A stretch of 64,000 nucleotides of DNA, taken from Methylorubrum populi (GTDB taxonomy: Bacteria > Pseudomonadota > Alphaproteobacteria > Rhizobiales > Beijerinckiaceae). The notes beneath the pieces are model-generated. The model ran no database searches and was not told the DNA's origin. It saw only the letters and a program-made list of their open reading frames with translations. Position 1 is the first letter of the stretch; every line of letters begins with the position of its first letter. Location of the stretch: assembly GCF_002355515.1 (NCBI RefSeq), contig NZ_AP014809.1, positions 5,542,501 through 5,606,500 of the forward strand. The letters run 5' to 3'. Below, in pieces: positions 19,604 to 28,310 of this stretch. A program made the position numbers and the translations under genes.

Positions 19604-21640
19604 TCAGGAACTGGGGAGGGAAAGGCGCCGGAAGAAGCGTCCGTGCCGCCTGATAACGCGCGAGGCGGTGGCAAGGTCTGTCACGGCGCGGGCGAGCCGC
19701 AGGCGCACCGGACGATCCTGTTGCCTTGCCTCGCCGATCAGGGCGATCGCCGCGCGGTCGAGCTCCGCGGAGCAGGCGGAGGCGAGCGCCGCCCGCGCCT
19801 CACCGATCAGAGGAGCGAGGCGGCGGATCGCGCTCAGGTCGCGCAGTTGGGCGTGGGCGCGCGCGGCGGCGGCTTCCAACTGCGCCACGGCGAAGGCGTG
19901 GTGCAGGCTCGTCCGGCGTACCGCGCCGCTGCCCGAATTCCAGGCCGAGAACTGGAACAGTCGGTCGGCATTGAGGCTGGTACGGGTGGTGGCGTCGCCC
20001 CCCTCCCCCGCCAATGCCTCGGCCAGGTCGCGGCGGGCTTCCTCGAGGGCAAAGGCGCGGTGCTGCGAGGCCGAAATCGGCAGGACGAGGCGAATCGTCA
20101 GGAACAGGATCACGGCGGCGGCAACGACCAGCAGCGCGTTCAGGAGGAAGGTCTGCGGATCGTAGGATTGCGGGTTCTCCGGCGCCATCAGCGCCGGCGT
20201 GAACACGAGGGTGATGAAGCCGATGGTGAAGCTCGGCGGGTGGAGCGAGACGAGACAGCCGAAGAAGACCACGGGCGCCATGGCGATCGCGAGGAGCGGG
20301 AAGCCCTGGTTTCCGTTGAGCATCACGAACAGGACGAACCCGGCGCAGAGTGCGGCGAGCGGCATCCCGATCAGCACCCCTTGCGCGAATTTGCGCGGGT
20401 CGGGCGTCACCGAGGACAGGGAACAGGTCGCCGCCACTTGTACCAGGGCGAAGGAGGATTGCGGCAGCCCGAGCAGGATGAAGAGCCCTGCCGCGAGGCC
20501 AAAAGCGATCATCACGCGCAGCGCCGCCCGCAGCGCGACTTGGAAGTCGCGATGAGTCGGCAGGGCGATGTCGCGCAGCGGCTGGTGGCCGTCCGCGAGA
20601 GCGCGCACGCCGTCCTCGGCGAAGGTCGCGGCATTGACGACATCGAGCGCGCGTTGGACCACCACGATCTCGTCCAGGGAGGCGCCCGGATCGCGCATCG
20701 CCTCGTCTAAGCGGTCACGCAGCCTGTCACCGTCGCGGGCGAGCGCCTCGGCGCGGGGCCCGTCGCCTTCCGCGACCGAGCCCAGGGCGAGCGCCTGTGC
20801 CTCCCGCGCCCGCGATCCGGGTCCGTCGATCCGCGCCATCGCTGCCGCCAGCGCCCGGCTGGCCGCGGCAAGGACGTAGAGCGCGGCGATGGCGCTGCGG
20901 GCGCCCGCGGCCCGGTGGATGCCGTCATCGAGTTCGCCGGCGATGGCGCTCGCATCCGCCCGCATCGGCGCGACCTGCCGGATCAGCGCGGCGCTGCGCT
21001 CCGGGCCGAGGTCGCCCCGTGTCAGGCTCTCGCGGGCGAAGGCCCGGGCCGCCGCATGGGCCGCGGCGAGGCGGGGGAGCAGGGATTGCCACGTGCTCGG
21101 CGAGGCGAGCGCATCGTTGATGAAGGTGATCGCGACGATGCCGACGGCAATCGCGGCGACCCGGCCGATGGCGGCGTCGAAGACCGTCTGCGGCGCGTCG
21201 ATATGCGCGATCGCGACGATCGCCACGGTGTAGCCGGACAGCATCGCCCCGTAGGCGCGGGTGTCCTGCAGGAACTGCGCGACGAAGACGCACAGGCCCA
21301 GCCAGCAGGCGAAGCTGAGGAGCAGGAGCACGCGATCCTGCCCGAACAGCTCCATCAGGGCGATGCCGACGATGCCGCCGATGACGGTGCCGAGGAAGCG
21401 GTAGCCGGCCTTCGAGAGGGCTTGGCCGCGCTTCGGCTGGGCCAGGATCGCCACGCAGACGGCGGCGGAGGAGGCGCTGTCGAGCTGGAGCCAGAACGCG
21501 GCGTAGAGCGCCAGCATCATGGCGAGCCAGATCCGGAGGGCGAAGGCCCAGGCGGCGGGCTTGGGGACCCAGCAGTCGAGGCTGTCGAGCAGGCGCTCGC
21601 CCGGACCCGCTCCGCCGGCCCGCCGCGCCGCCCCGCTCAC
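19604..21640 (-). CDS. FUSC-family aromatic acid / drug exporter (AaeB-like)
   Basis: The 678 aa inner-membrane protein holds two membrane blocks (about residues 15-160 and 355-505), each of five or six helices. Each is followed by a soluble helical region, the arrangement of FUSC/AaeB proteins. These partner with HlyD-type adaptors to export hydroxylated aromatic carboxylic acids, fusaric acid or similar toxic acids. I chose the GTG at 21640 because its GTGA overlaps the stop of the DUF4345 gene, and the residues upstream are low-complexity. The partner adaptor and DUF1656 genes follow. No regulator is adjacent. Confidence 0.87.
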   Translation of the reverse strand: MSGAARRAGGAGPGERLLDSLDCWVPKPAAWAFALRIWLAMMLALYAAFWLQLDSASSAAVCVAILAQPKRGQALSKAGYRFLGTVIGGIVGIALMELFGQDRVLLLLSFACWLGLCVFVAQFLQDTRAYGAMLSGYTVAIVAIAHIDAPQTVFDAAIGRVAAIAVGIVAITFINDALASPSTWQSLLPRLAAAHAAARAFARESLTRGDLGPERSAALIRQVAPMRADASAIAGELDDGIHRAAGARSAIAALYVLAAASRALAAAMARIDGPGSRAREAQALALGSVAEGDGPRAEALARDGDRLRDRLDEAMRDPGASLDEIVVVQRALDVVNAATFAEDGVRALADGHQPLRDIALPTHRDFQVALRAALRVMIAFGLAAGLFILLGLPQSSFALVQVAATCSLSSVTPDPRKFAQGVLIGMPLAALCAGFVLFVMLNGNQGFPLLAIAMAPVVFFGCLVSLHPPSFTIGFITLVFTPALMAPENPQSYDPQTFLLNALLVVAAAVILFLTIRLVLPISASQHRAFALEEARRDLAEALAGEGGDATTRTSLNADRLFQFSAWNSGSGAVRRTSLHHAFAVAQLEAAAARAHAQLRDLSAIRRLAPLIGEARAALASACSAELDRAAIALIGEARQQDRPVRLRLARAVTDLATASRVIRRHGRFFRRLSLPSS

Positions 21641-22071
21641 CTCGCCGCCCCGATCCCCGGCTGCAGAGCCTGCCCCGCATCCCGGGCGAGGCGCGCGACC
21701 CGCAACTGCCACAGGCACAGCAGCGGCGTGACCACGAGTTCGAGGGCGAGCGCGGCGAGCATGGTCAGCGACGGCACCCCTGTGAGGTAGAGGCCGAGCA
21801 GCCGCGCCAGCCCGCCGAGCACCACGACGAGGGTGAGGAAGCGGAACAGCCTCGACTTGTCCTCGATCCCCGGCACGCAGGTGAAGAACAGGATGCCGAT
21901 GCCGGTCAGCAGGCCGGACAGGTAGCGGAAGTGGCTGTCGGCCGAGACGTTGACCGGTGTGCCGCCGCCGAGGCCGTCGATACCGAACAACACGCCGTAG
22001 AGTCCCGCGAGGACCGGCACGATCGCGGCGACCGCCACCGTGCGCTGCAGGATGCGGCGTTCACGCTCCAT
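21637..22071 (-). CDS. DUF4345-type membrane protein
   Basis: The 144 aa product contains four hydrophobic segments and a central YLSGLLTGIGILFFTCVPGIE. This looks like the DUF4345 group of four-helix membrane proteins of unknown function. It is the first gene of the coupled efflux cluster: its TGA overlaps the GTG start of the FUSC gene. It might assist or regulate the pump, but there is no direct sign of this. The upstream region of about 165 bp may hold the operon promoter. I see no binding site of a known regulator there. Confidence 0.72.
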   Translation of the reverse strand: MERERRILQRTVAVAAIVPVLAGLYGVLFGIDGLGGGTPVNVSADSHFRYLSGLLTGIGILFFTCVPGIEDKSRLFRFLTLVVVLGGLARLLGLYLTGVPSLTMLAALALELVVTPLLCLWQLRVARLARDAGQALQPGIGAAR

Positions 22072-22236
22072 GTCTGTGAGACTTTCCGTCGTCGCTTCGT
22101 TTCGCGCCCGGCCGGAGCCGGGTCACGGCTTCGGCGCGGCGCGTGTCAGAACGCATCGGCGGGGCAACACGCCCGCCGCCATTCGGTTCACCGGCGGACT
22201 GTCCCGGTAGCGGCGCGAGCGATCATCGTCGCCCCG

Positions 22237-22503
22237 TCAGGCCTTCTGCTCCTTCAGGCGCTTGACGCACTTGCTGTAGTATTGCGGCCATTTCGGCCCC
22301 TGGGACGCCTTCTCGGTTGCCGAGAGCGCGCGCCATTCGGCGCCGCACTTCTTCTGCCGATCGCGGGCGGCGGACTGGGCCACGCTCGGCTCTTTTGCCG
22401 TCTCCTTGGCGGCCGGCGCGCTCCAGGCCTCCTTGGCCGTGACGGCCTGAGCCAGGAATAGCGGCGCAGCCAACGCGGCCGCGGCGAGGAGACGAGAGAG
22501 CAT
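22237..22503 (-). CDS. Small secreted hypothetical protein
   Basis: I do not recognise a specific family. The 88 aa product has a signal peptide (MLSRLLAAAALAAPLFLAQA). The mature part is rich in Lys and Ala, with two Cys in KKCGAEW and YSKCVKRL about 35 residues apart. The second half (RDRQKKCGAEWRALSA and YYSKCVKRLKEQ) recalls the conserved repeat of small exported proteins such as PsiF, but the match is weak. A longer frame reaches back to 22638; the ATG at 22503 starts the signal peptide. Confidence 0.7.
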   Translation of the reverse strand: MLSRLLAAAALAAPLFLAQAVTAKEAWSAPAAKETAKEPSVAQSAARDRQKKCGAEWRALSATEKASQGPKWPQYYSKCVKRLKEQKA

Positions 22504-22804
22504 CGGGCAACTCCGGTGGGACGGATTCGGCAGCGTCGCCGTAGGCCGCATCACAGCCGCATCGGCGGACAAAGAGCAAGCGTCCTCTGCAACTTGCGCA
22601 CGATTGCCCCGGTTTTGTATCGGCCCGATCGCCGGCATCCGCCCCGGGGGTTCGGGCTTCGGCTCACGCTTCGGCTGCGCCCGGCGCTTCCGGTCGCGAT
22701 CCCGCGCGCGGGGAGAGCTTGGCCTTTGGCTTGAGCCATCGAGCCGTTCCGCGCTACCTCATGGGTCGAGGATGGGCGCGGGCCCGCTTTCCCGGGATGC
22801 CAGC
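22504..22804. other. Divergent intergenic region, no gene seen
   Basis: This region of about 300 bp separates the small secreted protein from the glutathione transferase pseudogene. It includes GC-rich low-complexity sequence (22640-22740) with no convincing ORF and presumably carries both promoters. Confidence 0.5.
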
Positions 22805-23440
22805 ATGGCGGTCACGACGGCGCAGCCGATCGAACTCTACACCTGGAGCACGCCGAACGGGTGGAAGATCCCGATCATGCTCGAAGAGTGCGGCCTGCCC
22901 TATCGGGTCGTGCCGGTGAATATCGGCAAGGGCGAGCAGATGGCACCCGATTTCCTCGCCATCTCGCCCAACAACAAGATCCCGGCCATTGTCGATCCGG
23001 ACGGCCCGGGCGGCGCGCCGATCTCGGTGTTCGAGTCGGGTGCCATCTTGCAATATCTCGGTCGCAAGACCGGCTGCCTCTACCCGAGCGACGAGCGCGC
23101 ACGAACGGCGGTCGACGAGTGGCTGTTCTGGCAGGTCGGCGGTCTCGGCCCGATGCTGGGGCAAGCGCATCATTTCCGCATCTACGCGCAGGACAAGATC
23201 CCCTACGCCATCGAGCGCTTCACGGAGGAGGCCAAGCGTCTCTACGGCGTCCTCGACCGGCGGCTCGCCACGCATGAATATCTCGCCGATGCCTACTCGA
23301 TCGCCGACATCGCCGCGCTGACCTGAGCGAAGTTCCACGGCAAGCAGGGCATCGAGGTCGAGGGCCTCCCGAACGTGCGCCGCTGGCTCGAGGCGCTCCT
23401 CGCCCGTCCGGCGGTCCAACGCGGCCTCGCCGCGATCTGA
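22805..23440 (+). pseudogene. Glutathione S-transferase (nu/Ure2-like), interrupted by in-frame TGA
   Basis: From the ATG at 22805 the frame encodes LYTWSTPNGWKIPIMLEE and then the rest of a thioredoxin-like GST domain with the TPNGxK motif of nu-class/YfcG-like enzymes. ISPNNKIPAIVDPDG and a helical domain follow. Translation stops at a TGA at 23324-23326, after IADIAALT. The same frame then continues cleanly through AKFHGKQGIEVEGLPNVRRW and LEALLARPAVQRG to a normal end at 23440, 211 codons in all. The TGA stands where family members have Trp (TGG). A single point change, or a base error, explains it. The protein as written would be 173 aa and lacks the last helices. Confidence 0.85.
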
Positions 23441-23746
23441 CCGGAAACGCTCGACCGACACCGCGCGCCGTCCCGACCGCGCAGCTCGGGCGTTCCACGG
23501 GCCGGCACATCTGCTGGGGAGCGTCGTGCCGGCCCGCGAAACCGTCCCGCCGCCGGAGGGGGGAAGCGGCGGCGACAGGAATCCCATCTTCGCAGCGGTT
23601 TGATTCCACTTTGTGTCCACGACCCGCAGCGATCCGCTGAACCCGATCTACGGCTTCGCCGAACCCGGCGCACGCGGCGACGGAACTCTGCACCCGCCTC
23701 ATGTGATGTCGACGCGCGGGCCTGCCCGCGCCGGCCGGAGAAGTGG
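23441..23746. other. Intergenic region with a GC-rich hairpin
   Basis: No gene is seen in this stretch of about 300 bp. An inverted repeat near 23551-23576 (CGCCGCC and GCGGCGG arms) could form a hairpin downstream of the GST pseudogene. It lacks a following T-run, so it is only a possible terminator. Confidence 0.4.
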
Positions 23747-24262
23747 ATGGACATGAATTGCCTCGGACCTCGTTGCCTGCTCGCGGCTTTCGCTTTCGTC
23801 GGCGGCCTCGGCCTCTTCGGCGGCGGCGCGCAGGCGGAGCCCGAAAAGGTCGCGGTCTTCGATTTTCAGTTCGCCAAAGGGGCGCCGACCGAGCCGTCGC
23901 AGGCCGAGCACGAGCGGTTGAAGCGCACCAGCGAGACCCTGCGCGCGCTGATGGCCGACAGTGGCCGCTACACGCTGGTCTCGACGGAGCCGGTCCGGGA
24001 CGAGGTGGCCAAGAGTGCCGACCTGCGCGCCTGCAACGGCTGTGCGGAGGATTTCGCCCGCCGCCTCGGCGCGCAGACGGCCGTGACCGGCGAGGTCCAG
24101 AAGGTCTCGAACCTGATCCTCAACATCAACGTCTACGTGAAGCCTCTCGCGGACGGTGTGCCCGAGCGGGCCTACAGCGTCGATCTGCGGGGCAACACCG
24201 ACGAGTCCTTCGACAGGGGTATCCGCTACCTCGTCAAGAACCGTCTCCTCGAGGCGCGCTGA
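23747..24262 (+). CDS. DUF3280/DUF2380-like secreted protein
   Basis: The 171 aa product begins MDMNCLGPRCLLAAFAFVGG, a signal peptide cut near AQAEP. The mature part opens with EKVAVFDFQF and continues ALMADSGRYTLVSTEP and FARRLGAQTAVTGEVQKVSN. This is the fold pattern of small periplasmic proteins annotated DUF3280 or DUF2380, common in methylotrophic alphaproteobacteria. Two Cys lie in ACNGCAED (a CxxC), which may bind metal or be redox-active; this is seen but not tested. Function is unknown. A 751 bp stretch without a clear gene follows. Confidence 0.75.
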   Translation: MDMNCLGPRCLLAAFAFVGGLGLFGGGAQAEPEKVAVFDFQFAKGAPTEPSQAEHERLKRTSETLRALMADSGRYTLVSTEPVRDEVAKSADLRACNGCAEDFARRLGAQTAVTGEVQKVSNLILNINVYVKPLADGVPERAYSVDLRGNTDESFDRGIRYLVKNRLLEAR

Positions 24263-25013
24263 GACGGCGGCACCTCGGCGGCCGGGCGGAGGCACGGCCT
24301 GTCCCCCGGCGCGGCGCACGGCACTGTTCTTCCCAGCGGCCGTAAGCCGTTGCCCGCGAACGATTTTGCACTGCAAGCATTCGTGAAAGCAAAAAACAGT
24401 CGGCTTGGCAGCAGATTTCTGCTTGACGACCTGCCAATACGGACGCAGTCTCTCTCAGTGCTTCGCAGCCGCAAGCACATCGGCCAAGAAGCCGCGTGGT
24501 CCGCGCACGGTTTGTTGGCGAAAGCTGGAGGAGACAGGGATGACTCCACCGCAGCATGAAGCCGCAACGATAGGCTGAGAACCCGTTCGGTCTCGGACTT
24601 AGCGGCCCGCCACGAACACCGGACGGAAGCGGATCCCTAGGGGCGCAGAAGCGGCCGACACGGCGCGACTTCGAACACGCATCAGCCCCACCTGCGGACC
24701 GCTTCCGCCGCGGTTTCTATTGCAAGCAAGAGGGTTTCCACCGTGCCGGCCTTCGAGGCCCGCGCGGATTTCGTCGTTGATGCGTGGTCGGGGCGCGAGC
24801 GAGAGTGCGTGTCTGGCAGACCTCTACCGGCATCCATGACGATCCTCGGGCTGAGGTGCCGCGCCAGCAGCCTCGCTGCACGCCGCAACGGCTCCGGAGC
24901 GAGTGGGGCGTGGGATCGACCGTTCCGGCCCGCCTCGAAGCAGAGCGCGCGCCGACACCTCGGCACGCGGGGTGATGAGCGCGCGGCCCGGCGGCGACCG
25001 CGCGATGCGCGGC
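24263..25013. other. 751 bp gene-poor region downstream of tolB
   Basis: No convincing gene is seen here. A lower-GC block at about 24340-24560 stands out from its surroundings. It ends with a strong Shine-Dalgarno sequence (GGAGGAG, 24527-24533) six bases before ATG 24540, which opens a 12-codon reading frame that stops at 24578. This may be a leader peptide, the 5' remnant of a lost gene, or chance. The right half is ordinary GC-rich sequence next to the 3' end of tolB, where pal is usually found in other genomes. Confidence 0.5.
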
Positions 25014-26354
25014 CTACTTGCCCGACAGCAGCGGCGACCAGGTCGGATCGGAGGCGAAGGACGGAGTCGGCACCGGCTGCTCCACCTTGCCGGTGATATC
25101 GACCATGTAGAGCTTGCCGCCGCCCTGCCCGCCGGGATCGCGGAAGAACATCACGTACTGGCCGTTCGGCGCGAAGGTCGGGCTCTCGTTGTGGAAGCCC
25201 TCGGTCAGCACCCGCTCGCCCGAGCCGTCGGGCTTCATCACGCAGATGGCGAAGCCGCCCTTCCGCTGCCGGGTGAAGGCGATGAGATCGCCGCGCGGCG
25301 ACCAGGCCGGCTGCGAGGCGGAGCCTTCGCCGAAGGAGAGGCGGCGCGGGTTCGAGCCGTCGGCGCCCATGACGTAGATCTGCTGCGAGCCGCCGCGGTC
25401 GGATTCGAACACGATCTGGCTGCCGTCGGGCGAGTAGCTCGGCGAGGTGTCGATCGCGAGACCCTGCGTCACCGGCGTCTGCGCCTTGGATGCGAGATCG
25501 ACGGTGACGATGTCGGCATTGCCGCCCTGCTGCACGCTCATCACGAGGCGGCGCCCGTCCGGCGAGAAGCGCGGGCTCGCGCTCATCGAGGCGAAGTTGC
25601 CCACCGTCTGACGCTTGCCGGTCTCCAGATCGATCATCTGCACCTTGGGCTGCTGGCCCGGCGCCTGGGTCATGAAGGCGATGTCCTGCCCCGCCGGCGA
25701 GTAGCGCGGCGCCACCACCGAGACGTCGCCGCCGCCGGTGAGAGCGCGGACATTGGCGCCGTCCTGATCCATCACCATCAGGCGCTTGCGGCGGTTCTCC
25801 TTCGGGCCGGATTCGTCGACATAGGCGACGCGGCTGTCGAACCACGGCCCGAGACCGGTGACCTTGGTGTAGACCGCGTCCGACACGAGGTGCCCGGTGC
25901 GGCGCGCGTTGGCGACGTCGGTGCCGTATTGCTGGCCCGTGATCTGCTGGCCCGAGGCCACGTCCCACAGGCGGAAGGCCACGGTGAGCCGGCCCGAGGC
26001 GTCGCGCCCGACCCGGCCTGTCACCAGCGCCTGCACGCCCGCGCCCTTCCAGGCCTCGAAGTTCGGCGCCGCGTCGAAGCTCGGATTCTCGGGGAATCGC
26101 CCCTTCTCCAGAGGCGTGAAGTAGCCGGAGCGGCGCAGGTTGTTGGTGATGACGCTGGAGACCAGCGTGCCGAGGCTGGCGTCACCGGCGAAGTCGGCGA
26201 CCGCGATCGGCATCGGCTGGAAGGCGCCGCTGCCGATGCGGAGCTGGAGCTGCGCCCGCGCCGGCGTCGCGGCGGGGAGCGCCAGGGCGAGAACGCCGAG
26301 CGCGGCCGTGAGCGCCGGCAGGAGTGTGCGCCGGGTGAAGGCTGTTCCAGGCAT
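25014..26354 (-). CDS. tolB: Tol-Pal system beta-propeller protein TolB
   Basis: The 446 aa periplasmic protein has a signal peptide cut near ATPARAQ and an N-terminal alpha/beta domain (about 35-165). It then carries the WD40-like propeller with repeated SPDG/SPAG blades: YSPAGQDIAFMT, FSPDGRRLVMS, YSPDGSQIVFESDRGG and WSPRGDLIAFTR. It links Pal and the TolQRA complex in outer-membrane constriction and stability. It is the last gene of tolQRAB here; no pal follows it within this window. Confidence 0.96.
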   Translation of the reverse strand: MPGTAFTRRTLLPALTAALGVLALALPAATPARAQLQLRIGSGAFQPMPIAVADFAGDASLGTLVSSVITNNLRRSGYFTPLEKGRFPENPSFDAAPNFEAWKGAGVQALVTGRVGRDASGRLTVAFRLWDVASGQQITGQQYGTDVANARRTGHLVSDAVYTKVTGLGPWFDSRVAYVDESGPKENRRKRLMVMDQDGANVRALTGGGDVSVVAPRYSPAGQDIAFMTQAPGQQPKVQMIDLETGKRQTVGNFASMSASPRFSPDGRRLVMSVQQGGNADIVTVDLASKAQTPVTQGLAIDTSPSYSPDGSQIVFESDRGGSQQIYVMGADGSNPRRLSFGEGSASQPAWSPRGDLIAFTRQRKGGFAICVMKPDGSGERVLTEGFHNESPTFAPNGQYVMFFRDPGGQGGGKLYMVDITGKVEQPVPTPSFASDPTWSPLLSGK

Positions 26355-26432
26355 GGGACAAGTCCAGGTCGGTCAGGGGGTGCGAAAGGGAAAGGCCGAT
26401 GAGGCGGAGGATCGGCCGGTCGAGCCGGCGGA

Positions 26433-27809
26433 TCACACGGGCGAGAACTCGAACTCGGCGTTGATGGCCTTCCAGTCGTTGTAATACGGCGCGTACTGGG
26501 CCGGGATCTTGTAGGGCGCGCAGCGCCGCACCGCCCGCAGCGCCGCCTGGGCGATCGATTGGTCGACCGAGTTGTTTCCGGCGCGCATCACCCGCGGCTC
26601 GGCGGTGAGGGATCCGTCCGGATTGAGGCGGATATCGAGCATCGGCAGCACCACACCCTGCGTCGCGCCGGGCGGGGCCGAGTAGCACCGCTCGATCTGC
26701 TGCTGCAGCATGCCGACGAGGGCGTCGCGCAGGGAGGGCGAGAGGCGCTGGGCGTTGCCCGTCGCCGTGCCGAGGGAGGCCGTGCGCTGGACCTCGCGGC
26801 CGGTCGAACCGGTCGATTGCGAGGGAGCCTTCGAGGCGAGCGTCTGGCGGATGTCGCCGGGGCTGAACTTGTTGGCGAGTTCCGCCTGCTGGCGCGCCTT
26901 GGCTTCGGCATCGGCCTTCGCTTTGGCCTCGGCCATCGCCTTCGCCTTGGCTTTCGCGGCGGCCTCGGCCTTGGCCTTGGCCTCGGCTTCCGCCTTGGCC
27001 TTGGCTTCGGCGACCTGCTTGCGGTGCTCGGCCTCGGCCTCGGCTTTCGCGGCCGCCTCGGCCTTGGCCTTCGCCTCGGCCTCCGCCTTGGCGCGGGCTT
27101 CGGCTTCCGCCTTCGCCTTGGCGTCGGCCTTGGCTTTCGCCTCGGCGCGCGCCTTGGCCTTGGCCTCCGCCGCTTTTGCTGCGGCCTCGGCCTCCGCCTG
27201 CTCGTGCTCGATCAGCTTCTGAAGTTCCTCGCGCTTCTCGGCTTCCGCCTTCGCGGCGGCAGCCTTGGCTTCCGCAGCCTTGGCCGCTTCGGCCTTCGCG
27301 GCTTCCGCCTTGGCGGCGGCATCCGCCTTCGCCTTGGCTTCCGCTTTGGCCTTCGCCTCGGCGGCCTTGGCGGCGGCCGCCTTCTCGGCCTCGGCCTTCG
27401 CGGCCTCCGCCTTGGCCGCGGCGGCCTCGGCCTCCTCCTTCACGGGATCGGCGGTGTCGGCGCGCAGCGGCATCGCATCGACGGATGCGAGCTTGGTGTC
27501 GGCGGTGCGCGTCGGGGCGGCGGGCGCGTCGGTCTTGGCGTTCTCCGGCTCGCGCTGCTCCATCTTCTCGGAGACGCGCTCGGCGCGGTTCGGATTGTTC
27601 TCCGGCTTCTCCGCGTTGCGCTCGCCGCGGGTCAGCTCCGAGAATTGCTGCTCGGTCAGAACCTCGACCGGCACGCCCTCCTGCGCGTCGGGCAGCGCCG
27701 GGGCGGCGACCGCGAACAGCGCGAGGCCGAGCACGGCGGCGTGCGCGCCGGCGGAGATCCAGACGCCCGGTTCACGGTTTCTGATAGACTCGGGCCAGCG
27801 CAGAGCCAC
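26433..27809 (-). CDS. tolA: Cell envelope integrity protein TolA
   Basis: TolA (458 aa) spans the periplasm and couples the TolQR motor to TolB/Pal. A single N-terminal membrane helix (about residues 17-40) is followed by an acidic linker. A long Ala/Lys/Glu helical stalk follows (about 125-312, made of AEAKAKA-type repeats). The C-terminal domain (about 350-458) contains QQQIERCYSAPPGA and CAPYKIPAQYAPYYNDW, with the two conserved Cys. The start is GTG 27809, preceded by GGAG at eight bases. It sits 13 bp after tolR. Confidence 0.93.
   Translation of the reverse strand: MALRWPESIRNREPGVWISAGAHAAVLGLALFAVAAPALPDAQEGVPVEVLTEQQFSELTRGERNAEKPENNPNRAERVSEKMEQREPENAKTDAPAAPTRTADTKLASVDAMPLRADTADPVKEEAEAAAAKAEAAKAEAEKAAAAKAAEAKAKAEAKAKADAAAKAEAAKAEAAKAAEAKAAAAKAEAEKREELQKLIEHEQAEAEAAAKAAEAKAKARAEAKAKADAKAKAEAEARAKAEAEAKAKAEAAAKAEAEAEHRKQVAEAKAKAEAEAKAKAEAAAKAKAKAMAEAKAKADAEAKARQQAELANKFSPGDIRQTLASKAPSQSTGSTGREVQRTASLGTATGNAQRLSPSLRDALVGMLQQQIERCYSAPPGATQGVVLPMLDIRLNPDGSLTAEPRVMRAGNNSVDQSIAQAALRAVRRCAPYKIPAQYAPYYNDWKAINAEFEFSPV
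26873..27437 (-). repeat. tolA: Degenerate Ala/Lys/Glu coding repeat of tolA
   Basis: About 560 bp of imperfect short repeats encode the alpha-helical TolA stalk. The same stretch keeps long open frames on the other strand because of its GCC/AAG bias. Those antisense frames should not be taken as genes. Confidence 0.85.
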
Positions 27810-27822
27810 TGTGTCCGCTCCG

Positions 27823-28272
27823 CTAATTCGATTCCGGCTCGGTCACGAGGGCGACCTTCTTGAAGCCGCCGCCGGTCACGATCGCCATCACCTGGGCCAC
27901 GCGCCCGTAATCGACGCGCTTGTCGCCACGCACGAACACGCGCTCCTCGGTGCCGGTCTTCGCCGTCTGCATGAGCTGGGGCACGATGTCGTCGTCCTTC
28001 AGCTCGACCTCGCCGAGATAGACCTCGCCGGTGCGGCGGATCGAGAGCGTGATCGGCTTGACGTCGGAATTGAGCGGACTCGCCTTGGATTGCGGCAGAT
28101 CGAGGGGCACGCCCACCGTCATCATCGGCGCGGCGACCATGAACACGATCAGCAGCACCAGCACGACGTCGATGAACGGCGTCATGTTGATCTCGTTGAT
28201 GGCGCCGTGTCCGCGCCGTCCGCGGCGGCGGCGCTTGCCGCCGCCCTGCGCCGCGCCGTGCGTCATGCCCAT
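27823..28272 (-). CDS. tolR: Tol-Pal system protein TolR (ExbD/TolR family)
   Basis: The 149 aa protein has a basic cytoplasmic start and one membrane helix carrying the key Asp in NMTPFIDVVLVLLIVFMV, which forms the proton path with TolQ. A periplasmic domain of about 100 residues ends in VALVTEP. Together with TolQ it harvests proton motive force to drive TolA. It is 38 bp downstream of tolQ and 13 bp upstream of tolA. Confidence 0.95.
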   Translation of the reverse strand: MGMTHGAAQGGGKRRRRGRRGHGAINEINMTPFIDVVLVLLIVFMVAAPMMTVGVPLDLPQSKASPLNSDVKPITLSIRRTGEVYLGEVELKDDDIVPQLMQTAKTGTEERVFVRGDKRVDYGRVAQVMAIVTGGGFKKVALVTEPESN

Positions 28273-28310
28273 CGATCCGGCTCCCGCTTCCGTTCAGCTG
28301 CGATGGATGA

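Noticed and set aside
23324-23326. TGA in the glutathione transferase read as selenocysteine
   Set aside because: The family has Trp at this position, no hairpin fitting a bacterial SECIS element follows, and nothing else suggests selenium use here.
23551-23576. GC hairpin as a strong terminator of the GST gene
   Set aside because: There is no T-run after the stem, and simple-sequence bias of CGG triplets can produce such arms by chance.
24226-24567. 113-codon minus-strand frame downstream of the DUF3280-like gene
   Set aside because: It overlaps the end of that gene, lacks motifs and a convincing start, and is Arg/Ser-rich like other shadow frames in this genome.
26559-27863. Long Gly/Leu/Arg-rich open frame on the plus strand over tolA
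   Set aside because: It is the mirror of the Ala/Lys/Glu repeat of tolA. It has no start signals, membrane logic or family motifs, and tolA is certain on the other strand.
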